Shown here: piece by piece, positions 19,790-32,147 of the stretch
Layout of the letters: each line of letters starts with the position of its first letter
How positions within the stretch are numbered: the stretch's first letter is position 1
Assembly: GCA_039621445.1 (NCBI GenBank)
Contig: CP154956.1
Span: 68,456,452 to 68,520,451 of the forward strand
From: Euglena gracilis
Lineage: Eukaryota; Euglenida; Euglenophyceae; Euglenales
Direction: 5' to 3'
Length of the DNA: 64,000 nucleotides
The notes under the pieces: model-generated
Told to the model about the DNA's origin: nothing
What the model saw: only the letters and a program-made list of their open reading frames with translations
Database searches by the model: none
Position numbers and translations under genes: made by a program

Positions 19790-19984
19790 GAAGTGGGGAA
19801 TGCCGCCGCCACCTGTCACACGGGGCCTGGTGCCGCGGGGCTGTTCCACAACCTGCCCATTGTGTGCGCTGCCGCGACCCTGGAGAAGCTGCGGCCGCAA
19901 CTGCATGGAGCGCCTCGGGAGCAGCGCCGTGGCCAGGTCGAGGCGCTGCGAAGAGCCAACGACCTCTTCCGGACCTTGCGTGAG
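19790..19984 (+). CDS. Unrecognised exon
   Basis: A GC-rich block after TTGGAG and before GTGCTG reads LFHNLPIVCAAATLEKLRPQ and then RRGQVEALRRANDLFRTLRE in phase 0. The second half is charged and likely helical. Third-position G/C is high, as in the other exons. No family recognised; neighbouring exons of the same gene are uncertain. Confidence 0.5.
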
Positions 19985-20049
19985 GTGCTGGGCAATGCCG
20001 TGCATCTGTGCATGCTTTCCTGCATGTGTGGGTGGATAAACCCCTCCTC

Positions 20050-20165
20050 CCATTTATAACCCCCCCCCATCTTATAACCCACCCCCCATCCTATAACCCC
20101 CCCCCTCTGGGGGCTGACCATCGAACCGGATCCTATAACCCCCGGGGGGGTTATGGGTGGGGAGG
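20050..20165. repeat. TATAACCCCCC short repeat
   Basis: Four to five imperfect units of CTTATAACCCCCCCC and one inverted copy (GGGGGGGTTATGGG). The following 20200-20950 shows no coding block that I can support. Confidence 0.6.
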
Positions 20166-20982
20166 TGGGGTGGGGGGGTTTATGTTCTCAGTTCGTCTGT
20201 AATATAAATTGAGTTTTGTCCAATTTCAACAACAATTTTTTGGCTCTCAAAGACATCAAATGCCATAATTATTTTCTTCAAATTGAAATTTTGTAATATT
20301 TTGCCTCCTTCATTATCACCACAATCATTATTCTCATGGGTTTAATGGCCGACGTTGATGTTGATTGGGATTAAATTTTGAGGAAGTTCTTTCACCATCT
20401 TTGGCAGTTTGCAATGGCGGCACAGTGTTTAATATGGGAAGCTTATTTTTTGGGCCTCGCTGGATTAACCTGGGGGAGACTTGGGGTTTGGGCCTTTTTT
20501 TTATCGCATTTTCTGGAACTCAAGGATAGGCAAGGAGTTGGAAGGAGCCACGAGCCCTCAATTTTCGGCTACAGAAAAGTGAGCTGGATGGCACCAATAT
20601 TATGCGATAATCAACCAATTTTCAGAGTATTCTTTGTTATTCCGTGCTCTGTAACCTTTTAAATTTTTGAGGTGACCAGAGTTTTTGTGAGTGATCGTAA
20701 AAAGCAGCAAGAGTTTATTCACGGCGCTGGATCACAATGCACAATATGTACACTTTGTTTGAAACTGGAATTGCGTTGATATACACACATACCGTTGCCA
20801 AAGTTGCATAAAAGCACTTGGTGTTTTGTGAAAGTGGGTTGGGATTGATGACTGATCCCCTTGCGACGAGAGTTCCAAGCCAGTTGTGCAAATATTTAGA
20901 AAACCCACCCATGCAATGACCCCCCCCCCCCGCAGGAATAACAGCTGCTCCACATAATATGCCCCTGGCGTGTCACAGTGGG

Positions 20983-21738
20983 GGAACTAATAGTGGGACA
21001 CTTGAAAATTTTGTGGGGCATGCCCACCCCCCCAGCCCCAAAGCCTCTGCCAGCCCGTCGGTTGTGGTGATGGTGTGTGCACACTAGCACGGCCCCGCCC
21101 CACGCAGCAGTGCCCCAGCCAGCTCTGCTGCAGCACGCTGTGCGAAATGGAGGTCAGTCCTGTGAGAATAGATTTTCCCCCTTCTCTGACCCCTTCCATA
21201 TTGCCAAAAAAACCCAGGTTGGCAAGGGGCCGACACGGCCCATGCTGCGGTGAGGACCCCATCTTTGAAGAATGAAAGAAAGGTACCAACCCCTGCCAGC
21301 ATAAGCTTGGGAGGCAATGACTTTGACAAGGGTACCATTTTGGGTGAAAAATGGCCAAAACTGTCGCCTTTCACCCAAGATGGTACCCTTGTCAAAGTCA
21401 TTGCCCCCCAAGCTTACACTGGCAGGGGTTGGTATCTTTCTTTCATTCTTCAAAGATGGGGTCCTCACCGCAGCATGGGCCGTGTCGGCCCCTTGCCAAC
21501 CTGGGTTTGTTTTGCAATATGGAAGGGGTCAGAGAAGGGGAAAAAACTTTATTCTCAGAGGACTTACCTCCATTTCGCACAGCGTGCTGCAGCAGATCTG
21601 GCTGGGGCACTGCTGCGTGGGGCGGGGCCGTGCTAGTGTGCACACACCATCACCACAACCGACGGGCTGGCAGAGGCTTTGGGGCTGGGGGTGGGCATGC
21701 CCCACAAAATTTTCAAGTGTCCCACTATTTAGTTCCCC
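20983..21738. mobile_element. 756-bp foldback (inverted repeat) element
   Basis: The two halves are near-perfect reverse complements, about 365 bases each, around a short centre at about 21350-21366. The outer ends read GGGGAACTAATAGTGGGACA on the left and TGTCCCACTATTTAGTTCCCC on the right. Internal landmarks such as GTGTGTGCACACTAGCACGG and CCATGCTGCGGTGAGGACCC occur once in each arm. Open frames within it exist in mirrored pairs and are not genes. It lies just upstream of the exon at 21765. No convincing target duplication was seen. Confidence 0.85.
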
Positions 21739-21764
21739 TAGTGCAGTATGCGTGCCCCCTGCAG

Positions 21765-22355
21765 TGAACCCTCTTGTGATACAAAACCCCACCCGAGCAC
21801 TGGCCAGGAGCCAGGCAGAAACGCACTCCACCTGTTCGCGAACGCGGCACGTTGCCCTCCCTTTCCCTTTGCCCGGCCCGACCGGCAGGCGCCGGACTTC
21901 GACGCCGCCGGCCGGGTGGTAGAGGACCTCCTGGCTGCCCTGCCGGAGGCGGGCCAGCTGTCCGGGGCCGGGGTGAGTGCGTCCGCGCGCATTCCTCCGG
22001 GGGGGCGTGCAATGGTCACTGGGCGGCCTTGTCTCCCTCCAGAGATAACCCGTGCCCCGCCACGTTCTTCTCCCTGGGCTGGGGCTTGTTCCAGACCAGG
22101 TTCTCCCAGCAGGTGCCCTTGCAGGTCGTCGTGGATCAGGCGGCGGAGTATGCCGTCCAGGTTGGGCTTCATGACTGCTCCCTTTGGGTGCAAATGAGAT
22201 TGGCTCAACGAACGGGTCATAAAATCCTCAAGACGCACAGCCACACAAAGAGCAGCCAAAAGCAGTCGAAAGTAGCCAAGGCACTCAAAGCAGCCACAAG
22301 CAGCAGCAAGTCAAAACTGACCAGAAGCGGCCAGAAGTGTCCAAAAATGGCTTAA
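21765..22355 (+). CDS. Unrecognised gene, two blocks
   Basis: The first block (21765-21972, before a consensus GTGAGT donor) ends with DFDAAGRVVEDLLAALPEAG. The second (from about 22043, after CCTCCAG, to a TGA at 22353-22355) contains ATFFSLGWGLFQTRFSQQV and DQAAEYAVQVGLHDCSLWVQ, then a Ser/Lys-rich end. Both have high third-position G/C. Their phases do not match directly, so a small exon may be missing. The opposite strand of the second block is also open and coding-like; I prefer + because every other gene here is on +. Confidence 0.45.
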
Positions 22356-22867
22356 TGAGGCCGAAAATGACCCCCCCCAAATAGGTGAGCCTCCAAATTG
22401 TGGCCACCATCAAGCTCTTCGAGTGTCGAAAGAAATGGTATTAGCTGATGTTCATTTTCAGAAGCGGGTGCACACAGATGCATGTTTTTATTTTATTTTG
22501 AGAAACGCCTAGAATTGGGAGCCTGTAGTTTTGTCACGGATCAGGGATCCTCACACGTCCTGAAAAGGAAATTCACGGAAATTCACGGAGGATCACGGAA
22601 ATGGGCGGAAGGCCACTTTCACGGAAATCACGGAAAATCACGGAAGTTCACGGATGAGGAGGAGGGTTCGGAAAAAAGTTTTGGTCTTTTTTTGAATGTG
22701 TTTTGTTTGTGCAGATATATTTTGATGGGTGTTTTGCACATTCTCTGCCTTTCCAAACAGACAATGTCGTCCAATGCATTTTTTTTGTAAATTTTTCTTC
22801 CTAGCCAAGACACCGCACTGAAGCAGTTGGATTTTCGGGAGTCGAAGCCTCACCCAGACAATCACAG

Positions 22868-22983
22868 ATGATTTTGTGGCCGTTTTCCTCCATTCTGGTC
22901 TCCCGGTCACAAAATTGGACCTCGAAAGCATCAGAGGTGTTCTCCAGAAATATACACAAGTTGAGGGCGTGTGGGTTTTATGA
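22868..22983 (+). CDS. Unrecognised exon
   Basis: After the acceptor AATCACAG the frame reads DFVAVFLHSGLPVTKLDLES and IRGVLQKYTQVEGVWVL, then TGA. The hydrophobic and helical pattern looks like a folded domain. It may be the last exon of the preceding gene or an internal exon whose donor is GTTTTA at 22975. Not recognised. Confidence 0.45.
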
Positions 22984-23521
22984 CCTTCCACCTTTCTGCC
23001 CAGGCTGCATTCGGAAGGGTCAATCGCTATATTGGTCTGCTGACAGGGTTTTGGCAACCCATTTAGGGGCAATCAAGATAAATTTTTTCCCCCTCCTGTA
23101 CGTTTTTTATTTTCATATACAGCTGTGGATAGGAACTGGGTGGGGTCTCCAGGACTACACTATGGAGAAACGATCTGCTGCCACAACCGTCCAAATATGG
23201 CTCCAGTGCAGAATGGAATGTGGCCTTTGACCTTTTCCGGAAACAGGAAAATCACGGAAAATCACGTAAAATCACAGATACATTTTGGCCTCGGCCAGCA
23301 CGGACGTGTGAGGATCCCTGCACTGATGCTGGACCATCCATACCGTGCTTAGTCATGGTCTTGTTTACCTCCCGGAAATCCGTCACACATAGCATTCTGA
23401 ACCAAATGAACAAGACCCGGCGGTAGTCTGGGGTGGTAGCCAAAGCACCCATGGTCATCCAGGCTCCCAAACTGATCATGCCCAGTCACGAGTCATGCCA
23501 AAGCCCAGTCATGTTCAACAG

Positions 23522-26500
23522 AAAGCCCAGTCATCCCAACTTCAAGCAAAGATGATGCGCACAAAATCGCAAAGAAAAGTGGCCATCTCTCAGGTTGGCA
23601 GCTCAGTTATGCAGTTTGATGGAAGCCGCAACAAGAGCTCTGAAAGGTCACAGGATCGGTGGTGTGTAGTGTTGTGTCTTTCCACATCTGACCAAGCATA
23701 CATAGGTCAGCCCAGGGCTGGTCTTGTCGGACTGGGGGTCGTCATGAAGGAACTTCACACAGTGGGAGTTAGAACTGAATGGGTTGCTCAAAATCACTTT
23801 TTTTGTGAGGGTCACAGTGGCTGTTTTCCCTCTTCATTCACGTGGTTGTTTTCAAACCTTCAGACGTTGAAGGACTTCATTTTTAAGGAGAACGAACTCT
23901 TACGCACATATCGGCCAATCTGTGGAGGAAGGGTATGTGTCAGGGGACATGGTGAGAAACAGGGGAATGTCATTTTGGGCAAGGTCCTTTTCAGCAGAGA
24001 AAATCTCATTTCGGCGCCTTTTCCATTGCCTTTGGCGTCTAAGTCGTGTTTGCAGGACCAGACAAACATGGGGATTGGCGTTGACATGGGGGCAACCTCA
24101 CATTCTCGTTCATTCACATTCTCGCTCGTTCGAATCCAGAGTGGTCCCAAAGCCCTCCAATCTCCCTGGATAACACCCCCCAGTGAGGTGAGGAACTCGA
24201 CGTGTGGATGTGAATGGTCTGAGGCCCAAAGCAGTGTGCCGGTGTTTCCTTTGCTTCCTGGCGTGTGGCAGGAGCTGAACAACAATGTGCGTTCAGCTCA
24301 TAGCGTTGCTTGCTGACCCATCCCGGGGGGTTGCTCACTCGAGCCACTCCACCTAAAAAAAAAATGGCCCAAGGGTCCACGAATTATCACAACATTGAAA
24401 AAAATGAGGCAAGAATCCAGTCAGTCATCCCCAGAGTTGCAATGAAGCTAACTGAAGCCATGCTTGGCCCCGAGTACCTCAACCTACCCCAACTGTTGGA
24501 GACGTATGCCCAGCCAGAGGAGGTCTCGGCGGGCCAAGGTGCGCTTGTACCCCAACCGGCCTTTCAGATTTACCCAGGGGTTTGTGGTGTTTGTGGTGAT
24601 CCTGAAACGGATAATTACGGATAACTACGGAGAAGCCTGACTCCCAAGTAAACCCCAGGGGGTTCGATTTTGCCGCCCAAATATAAAGCCCCCCCCCCCC
24701 GCGACGTGGAGCCAGACGCTGGTGTCATTCAGAAAAAGTAGAAAAATTTTTGGGTGGATACAGCATTTTTTCATTAGAGATGCTCCATTTTGGATAAGAA
24801 TTGCACATTTCTGCGAAGAATAGGAGACAACGAACATTTGCATAAAATTGGTATTTGGATTGAAGGCCACAGTTGAAGGCTGCCGAAGGTCATAGAGGCA
24901 CCAAAAAGTTTGATTTCCCCCCATGATGTGAAGCCCCCCAAAGCCCCCCCCCCCCAAAAGCTCCCCCTGAGGGTCTTGAAGTCCCTCCAAATGTAAAACC
25001 AGGGGGGATTTAGATTTGGGGGGTCATAGATAACTATGGATGACTGTGGATATGAGGTCTGGCATGGCTGATGAGGGCTTTTGAGTATCACACATTGATG
25101 TATATTAGGATGTGATAATTGTGTGCACTCCATATTCTTTTTGATCTTGGTTTTTGGACGTTTCAGAGGTTGCACTACACTCAATCTGTCTTCTCTTATT
25201 AGATTTCAACTTTTTTGGATGGCTGGCCCAGTTAACATAGGCGTTTTTTTCAACTTCGGATTACTGCGGATACCTACGGAGAAGAATTTGACCCCCACCA
25301 ATCCCTGATTATCCATTGTGCATTGGCCCCAGACACCTCCCCAGACCTCCTGGGTGCGCAGGAGGGGCCAGCGCCAGGGCCACCGAGTTCCGCCACGACG
25401 CGTTCTCCTCCACGCCGGTGTTGCTGAGGGTCGCGCTCCCCGAGCCCGACGCCAACCGCGAACGCTTCAGGGTGTGGCCGCCCATGTAACTGGATGCTTT
25501 CTTTGAATATTTTTCGCTTTAGCGCGACCACACGCATATTGCTTGGAGGGGTGGCAGAGGTTGTCCCGCTTCCCCCGAGGATCACAAGACCAAAGAGTGA
25601 CGTGATGAACAGAAATGAGAAAATCTGCATTTTGGCAGATGTATTTTAACCCGTTGATTTGGATGCGGTTGGTCCCCTGATTTTTTTGTTTGTTTTCGGT
25701 GAACGGTGACAACGTTCAAAGGTCTGCAGAGGTGGATCAAAATTTCTCGGCTCCTGGTTTGGCTTGATGCTGAAGTCGCTTCCGCCTGTCACAGACATGG
25801 CTGCAGTCCCTCGGTGTCCCCTTTGACGATGCCCGTGTGGCGTACATCAATGGGGTGTGTGGCGCTGCTTTGCGGCACGCCGAGCGTGCCTTGCAGGAGG
25901 GTTTTTTCCTCTCTCAGTGCTGTTCCACTGGGCAATGAATTTTTTTGGTGTTTTGAACTGCTCCAATTTGGTTTTATGCTTTTCATTTTGTATGTTTGAA
26001 AAATTTATTGTTTATCTTTTGGGGGTGTTTGATTCAAATTTTAAGGTGGTTCTAAAATCGGAAAATATTTGAAAAGATTGTTTTCCCCGCTTTTCTCAGA
26101 AAGATCATTAAGTTCAAGGACAGGTGAATCACCGAGGGGAATTTTCGGACGGTGAAGAATTTATGGAATTTGAATAAGATTTGATTAAATTGTCGTCAAT
26201 TGTCGGGGGAAATCCTGACAAAATTATCTCCAGAACTTTGCTACCCCCTCAAATGTCCCCTTTCTCAGCAGCCGGCACCAGCCTTTGGAAAGAAATGACA
26301 AAGCTCTTCCTTTTGAAAAGGATTGAAATATGTGACTGATATATTTACCCTGTGGAAAACACATATGACACATAAGAATGCGGTGGTTTAATTCAAATGT
26401 CTCTGACTATTTGGGCTATTTTTTTGATGCTTAGTTTTTGGAACAAATTTGTCTCTGCCCAATCCTCCCAAGTCACAGGTTAAGCACCTACCAGGGCATC

Positions 26501-27769
26501 CCTTAAACTGGAGGGCACCCCATCCCCTGGGGGGTCAAGCCAGCCAAGAGCCTTTTCGGACCCCCCCCCATCAACAAGTTTGAATTATTTTCTGGGGTGC
26601 AAAATGGGCCAAAAATGGGTAAAAATGGGTCGGATTTGGGCTGGCCAGAACAAATTTGGGGTCAAGAAATCGATTTTTTGCACAATTGGTTTGGCAGTTT
26701 TTTTTTGGCGCATTTTTGGAGTTTCAATTTTTTTGGAACCCGGTTCTGGCCCAGTTCCACCCGGGGACCCCCAGGGGGGAGGGGGGAGGCTCAAGTTCTG
26801 GAGCCTCCGAGCTGGACCCCCCGGGGACTAAGCGATGCCCTGGCACCTACCCAAGGGGGCACGTGCGCCTGCTGTGGCCAGGCACCCCAAATTAGAAACT
26901 GGTGAGAAATAGTATTTTAAATTGATTTTATTTCTAACCGTTTCAGTTGCTTTGGCTGCTTCTTGTTGATAAGTTCAATTTGAAGGTATCAATTTCACTT
27001 TTATATTAGGGTGAAAGTCTTCTCATCTTTGGCTTCCAAGCCTCACCATCCACTTCTGTTTGAGCTTTGTTTGTAAGTTGCATCATTGACTCACCAGTCA
27101 TCACCATTCACCTCAGCAATGAGCCACCTTATTAGTATTAATGTGAATCAATGTGATTCATGTGGGGCGCGCAGGCCATTTAGAAATCGTCATGAAAAAA
27201 AGCAGAAGACAAAGAAGCAAATATTTTTGATTATTCGTTTGGGTTGGATGAACATTTGCTCATGAATAAAATGTCACAATCTTTATCTGGTTTTGAGGCT
27301 TCTTAAAAAAACACATTTTAGTAACATCTTTGATAATTATCCAGTGCAGTTTTCCCTCAGCAACTACCACCGTCTTGAAGTCCCCCCAATTTTCGGAAAG
27401 AAAATGTGCATCGGTTACATGCCGTGTGGGTTCTCTGACCTCAGGAAAGTCTGGGCTGGGCTGCGGTGAAGGTGGTGGACGCCGAGCAGCGCGGGAGGGC
27501 TCTGGCCATCCTGCAGGTGCGTTCACATGCAAGGTTGAAAGGTGGCAACGGGTCGATGAATATCTTACATCTCTTGGCTGGGCAACATGGCGTGGAGTGC
27601 GGTCGTTTTCTGCTGTCAAAATGTCTTGTCTTCTGTCCCCAAGCAAGCAATTGGATCCAGGAAGCGATGCAGGGAACTGTGTTCTGACACACCTGCACCT
27701 GTGCCTTGTCGCTCACAGGAGCATACCCAGGTTCAGGAACTGGTGGACGTTGACGATACGATTGCTTAA
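23522..27769 (+). CDS. Unrecognised multi-exon gene
   Basis: Blocks with AG/GT borders are 23522-23593 (KAQSSQLQAKMMRTKSQRK), 23864-23932 (TLKDFIFKENELLRTYRPI), perhaps 24056-24187, 24421-24522 (AMLGPEYLNLPQLLETYAQP), about 25362-25471 (FSSTPVLLRVALPEPDANRE), 25795-25900 (TWLQSLGVPFDDARVAYING), 27445-27516 (WAAVKVVDAEQRGRALAILQ) and 27719-27769 (EHTQVQELVDVDDTIA, TAA). Most junctions are phase 0 to 0. The start of the 25362 block and the link from 25900 (phase 1) to 27445 (phase 0) do not fit, so exons are missing. The encoded pieces look like a helical, soluble protein. No family recognised, and the 5' end is unknown. Confidence 0.45.
24650..25035. repeat. AAATATAAAGCCCCCC repeat
   Basis: GCCGCCCAAATATAAAGCCCCC on the left and GATTTAGATTTGGGGGG on the right, with ATGTGAAGCCCCCC and AATGTAAAACC inside. 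Related words occur at 10880-11290. This looks like a C-run-ended dispersed element within an intron. Confidence 0.45.
26500..26835. repeat. CTAAGCGACGCCCTG repeat, copy 2
   Basis: Same order of parts as 9660-10005 and 44600-45060: CAAAATGGG phrases, TCGGATTTGGGCTGGCCAG, a poly-T and TTTTTGGAACCCGGTTC phrase, a C-run part, then GGGGACTAAGCGATGCCCTG. Confidence 0.6.
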
Positions 27770-28140
27770 GGTTTTGGTCAAGGGTCAAAGGGAATTCTTC
27801 TTCCAATCCTCCGTCCAAATCCGGTCTTGCAATCCTTTTTCCCCTGTTATTTCACATTTGTTCATCAAGGTTGAGATGTGGATCTACCGGTGTGGTGTGT
27901 GGAAGCCGGAAAAGTGGTATGGGAAAAATTCCCGGAACAAAATCCTGCCCAAAATTTCTGGACCTTTTTGGCCGAGACCGCCAAATTTTTCCACGTTGTT
28001 TTTGTGCATGTTTCCAAAAACATGTGTGTTTATGCTCATTTTATTGTGCGTTTTTTTCAAAAAATACGCATTTTTGCGAATTTGTACCGCATTTTTTTGC
28101 AGATTTTTTTCCGCATTTTTTTGTGTATTTTTTTTTCAAG

Positions 28141-28211
28141 GCTACACATCCCCCCTGCACCTGCGACGCTTCCTGTTCATCACTGCTGATGAGCTTAAGA
28201 TTTGGGTTTGA
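28141..28211 (+). CDS. Unrecognised terminal exon
   Basis: After TTTTTTCAAG the frame reads YTSPLHLRRFLFITADELKI, then WV and a TGA. It starts in phase 1, which does not fit the exon ending at 27516, so it may be an alternative last exon or belong to another transcript. Not recognised. Confidence 0.35.
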
Positions 28212-28220
28212 ATCATGTGC

Positions 28221-28350
28221 AGGCACCTATAGCTAAAATGGCCTAAAATGGCCTAAAATGGCCTAAAATGACTTTTTGACCCCCTATAGGTGGGGGTGCC
28301 TAAAATGGCCTAAAATGGCCTAAAATGGCCTAAAATGGCCTAAAATGGGA
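28221..28350. repeat. CCTATAG element, GGCCT variant
   Basis: GGCACCTATAGC, three AAAATGGCCT units, a spacer with CCCCCTATAGGTGGGGGTGC, then five further units. Same architecture as 17961-18126 with T in place of G in the last unit base. Confidence 0.75.
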
Positions 28351-28659
28351 AAAATTCTGTTGCACAATATTTTTTTGCGAACAACTGAAGCCATTCAGGC
28401 AATGATTTTCGGTGTCTTTTGTTAATGTGGACGGCGAACAGTGGATTTGGTGGAGGAGTACAGCCCCACAAGGCCCGTGTTTTTATCCCAACAAATAATA
28501 GCATCAGTCCCCAAATCCACAGTCCCCAACCTTTTTGGTAGCTGTATTTTGAAGATTTGGACAGAATTTTTTTTACTCCCATCTTTTTTTTGGTGTGGAA
28601 CGATGTCTGTTTCAAAAATAATGAAACAGTGCAATTTTTGAAGCATGGGGAAAAAGACA

Positions 28660-29420
28660 GAAAAATATGTAAAAGATGTTGGAAAAATCTCAATTGAAAT
28701 AAAAAATACAAGCATTAATTTAACAATAAATTTTCAAAGGGAATTAAATTTTTTTTATGAATGGACGTTTTATTATCATAGAAATTCTATATGTTTAATA
28801 TGGATATTTAATGTCAGTATTTTGTTATGATCATTTTTATTAATATGTATTTTCTATATTTATATAAATTTATATAAATTTTGTTATTATCAATTTTTAA
28901 TGCAATATTTTATAATACAAACAACACATTTTTTTATTACAATTTTATAATATATATACAATACATATAATAAAATTGTAAATAATATAATTGTAAATAA
29001 TATATATAATATATTTAACAATATACACATATGAAATATATATGTATATATAAAGATAATATATATAAAATAGAAATTGACATAAAATGACGTATAGAAA
29101 TTGAAATTAATAAATATAATTAAGTCAAAATAGCATTGATACCATATGTAATTGTTAATAATAACTATTATGACCACTTCAAATCACATTATTAATAAAA
29201 TTGAGTGTGATAAAATTGAATATGATGAAAAATGAATATGATAAAAATGTGTATGATAAAATTGAATATGATAAAAATAAAATATGATAGAATATAAAAT
29301 ATGTTATTGGTAAATAGGTACAGGATTAGGTTTCACTTTTTATTGTTTTTGGGAGTAAAGTTTATTGTTCTATTATTTATTCTTTATTATTTTATTTTGT
29401 CTGAAACAATGCCAAGATCA
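28660..29420. other. AT-rich island
   Basis: About 750 bases of very low G/C content, unlike the DNA on either side. It is made of ATAT, TAATAA and ATGATAAAATTGAATATG-like stretches. Short frames with Lys/Asn/Ile/Tyr composition exist on both strands but show no domain. It could be an organelle-derived insert or simple-sequence expansion. I see no RNA gene. Confidence 0.5.
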
Positions 29421-29794
29421 AATTGAATTTCACCAGGCAACAGCATCATCTTTCAGGAAAAATGACTTCTTATTGCGAAATCCCGCAAAATGGTATACAT
29501 TTAACACAACTACAAATACAAAAAACCGGGAGCCCTTCTGGTAGTGTAAATAAAACTTTTAATATTTGTTCAACGTTTTTTTTTGAAAATTTTTCACTGC
29601 CGTAAATTCTTGTTGTTCAGAATTCCTCTATGGGAATGAATTAAAATTTGTTGAATTTCCCATGGTTTTGATCCAGTGTTCATGAAGTTTGCATGCTTTT
29701 TTGGATGTACATTTGTTATGACTGAATAAGAGAAGGTTTGCACACGTCATGATACAGTTTTTGGGACAAAAATAACGAAAAAAATATGATTTTC

Positions 29795-29912
29795 AGAACC
29801 CCCACCTATACCTTAAAATGGCCTAAAATGGCCTTAAATGGCCTAAAATGGCCTAAAATGGCCTAAAGTGAGGAAATTTTTGGGCTTGACTGTAGGTGCC
29901 TGATCATGTGGT
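29795..29912. repeat. CCTATAG element, GGCCT variant with diverged ends
   Basis: CCCCCACCTATACC, about six AAAATGGCCT-type units and GGGCTTGACTGTAGGTGC. The right side closely matches the copy at 5920-5970 (GGGGCTTGACCATAGGTGC). Confidence 0.7.
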
Positions 29913-30138
29913 GGGGCTTCCAATGAGTGGTGTCATGTGATATTCATATTCCTTTTTCACAGTCTGCTAATTTTTTTCGTTAAAATTCTGCCAAATATTT
30001 CCAGACCGTTTTGGCTGTGACCGCCAAGGTTTTCTGTCGCCAAATTTTTTTTCTCACCTCCATCTTTTTGGCACCAATTCCTCCCCTCTAAATTGATTTC
30101 CTCGTTTCTTTGTCCTCTCTCCCTATTTGCAAAAAAAG

Positions 30139-32102
30139 GAGCAGTCGTCTGCAGTTGACGCTCCGGAGCGTGACCCCCTGAAGAAGCAGACAAAGAGCAA
30201 GTGCTTGTCCACCTCCCCGCCCCCTGTCTCGGCAAAGGTTGGAAACCTTGTGCTCAATTTGCTGTGTGCAAACACTGTCATCCTGGGCAGACAGGCAGAG
30301 AAAGAAATCCGAGTTAGCAAGGATGCCTGTTTTGCGAACATCATTGTTTATGCAAGGCGTGCATAGAAGGCTTGAAATTTAACCTCAAAAAAAAAGACCC
30401 TTGCTTAGGATTTTTTGGGAAAGGTAAAGAACAGATCACCTGTGAATCTGGTTAAATGCTCCAAAATGGGTTTATTTTATTTTCTTTGTTAACACCTGTT
30501 TTTTTTATGAGAATTGAAAAATCGTGTGTTTGGGCTTATTATCTCTGGGCCTCCTTGTGAAGTTTTTTTACGGTTGAAGTTTTCAGCGAAGAATCCAAAA
30601 AAATACCCTCCCCCAAATGAGACCCCCCCCCCATTTTGCCACCGACCCAAAAGTTCACCCAGGGTTTTATTCTTTAGGGGGTGGGGCAGAGACAGAGGAT
30701 CAGATGTTGACGATGGCCACTTGTCAGTCTTCACAAACAGTCAAATTCCTGGGCTCCTTGTCAGCTTCATTGATCGACCTTGTGCAGTGATTGGTTTTTT
30801 TTGCCTGATTCAGCTTGAAAGTTGCCGCTCAAAGGGCAGTCATTCAGCCCTACTCCCACCATCGTTGTTGTTTTTGCCGCTGCTCTTGTCATTGTCATTG
30901 TCATTCTTTGTACACATATGTTTTGTCTTCCTCCGCACAGGTTCAGCAGAAACAGGCACACGATGAAATGTTGGCAAAAGTGACGGCATTCTTGCAGGAA
31001 GCTGGGTTGGACCAGGTTCCTTTGTATTTCATTGATTTCGAGGTGTCTCCCACGTTTGTGACGTGCGATGTATTGTGTTTGGAAATGTTGGTCGAAATTT
31101 GAGCCCCAACGCCTCACCCAAAGTGACAACCAAATGTCCCATTGTAATGTGTTCTTGGCGAGGTACACCTTGAAATGGCATTCCCTGCGGCGTTTGGTTT
31201 GAGAAGAAAACAGCAGCAGCAACCACAGAAACCTTCTCCCAGCCGGATGCAGTAGTTTTTTTTCTTCGAATTTCGTCGCCTAAGGAGTTGGAAGTGGACA
31301 AGTAGGAATAATAAATGAGAATTGTATATGTGTGTATGCGTGTATACATGTATAAATGTGTGTGTTTTTGTGCACATGTGTATGTGTATGTGTATGTGTA
31401 TGGGTGTGTGTATGTGTATGTGTATGTATATGTTTATGTTTATGTACATGTGTGTATACATACACATACAATACACACACGTAGACACACATTTACACGT
31501 TTGTATGTCGTGTATATTACTTTTTTCAGCTGGCTTGCAACGCTTCTGGGATATCGATTCCCACCGAGCTGGCCATCATTCGGTGTACGCTGCGAGAGGG
31601 AGAAAGCCATTCTTTCCACCGATTCATACACCCCGGTGTGTTTTTTGTTTTGTGTCCATTTGGGCGTCTAGAGGAACGACCAGTACGCCGGATATTCCCA
31701 CCCACAGGAGGTGGAGGTGCGTAATTTTGAGTCCATCTCAGTCCAGAGTCGCCACATTGTGTGTATGTGTTTGTGTATAGGTGTGTTTGTATTATAAGTA
31801 CACAAAAATATTGATAATATTCATGAAATTCAAAGAAATAATTCTACATTTAATATATATTTTCTTTTAAGATGTTAGCGTATGAATATTAATATTAATA
31901 TGATTATGAATATTTAATTAATATTATTATTAATGTCAACATTCATATGAATTCATATTCATATTAATATAATTATTAATACCCATATTAATATGATATG
32001 AATATGAACATGAATGTGAATATGAATATGAATATGAGTATGAATATGAAGATAAATGTGAATGTGAACAATATATATTTTCTATATATAATATATATGT
32101 TA

Positions 32103-32147
<45 letters not shown>

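Noticed and set aside
21738-22259. 173-residue open frame on the - strand
   Set aside because: Spans a consensus + strand donor and acceptor and overlaps + frames with better context; kept only as an ambiguity.
23495-24316. A 273-residue open frame as a single intronless gene
   Set aside because: Only parts have coding bias, and those parts are bordered by AG and GT at 23522-23593, 23864-23932 and perhaps 24056-24187. The rest reads like intron.
31675-31728. An extra MAEL exon reading RNDQYAGYSHPQEV
   Set aside because: Its phase does not fit the exon ending at 31635, whereas the exon at 32949 fits exactly and continues the domain.
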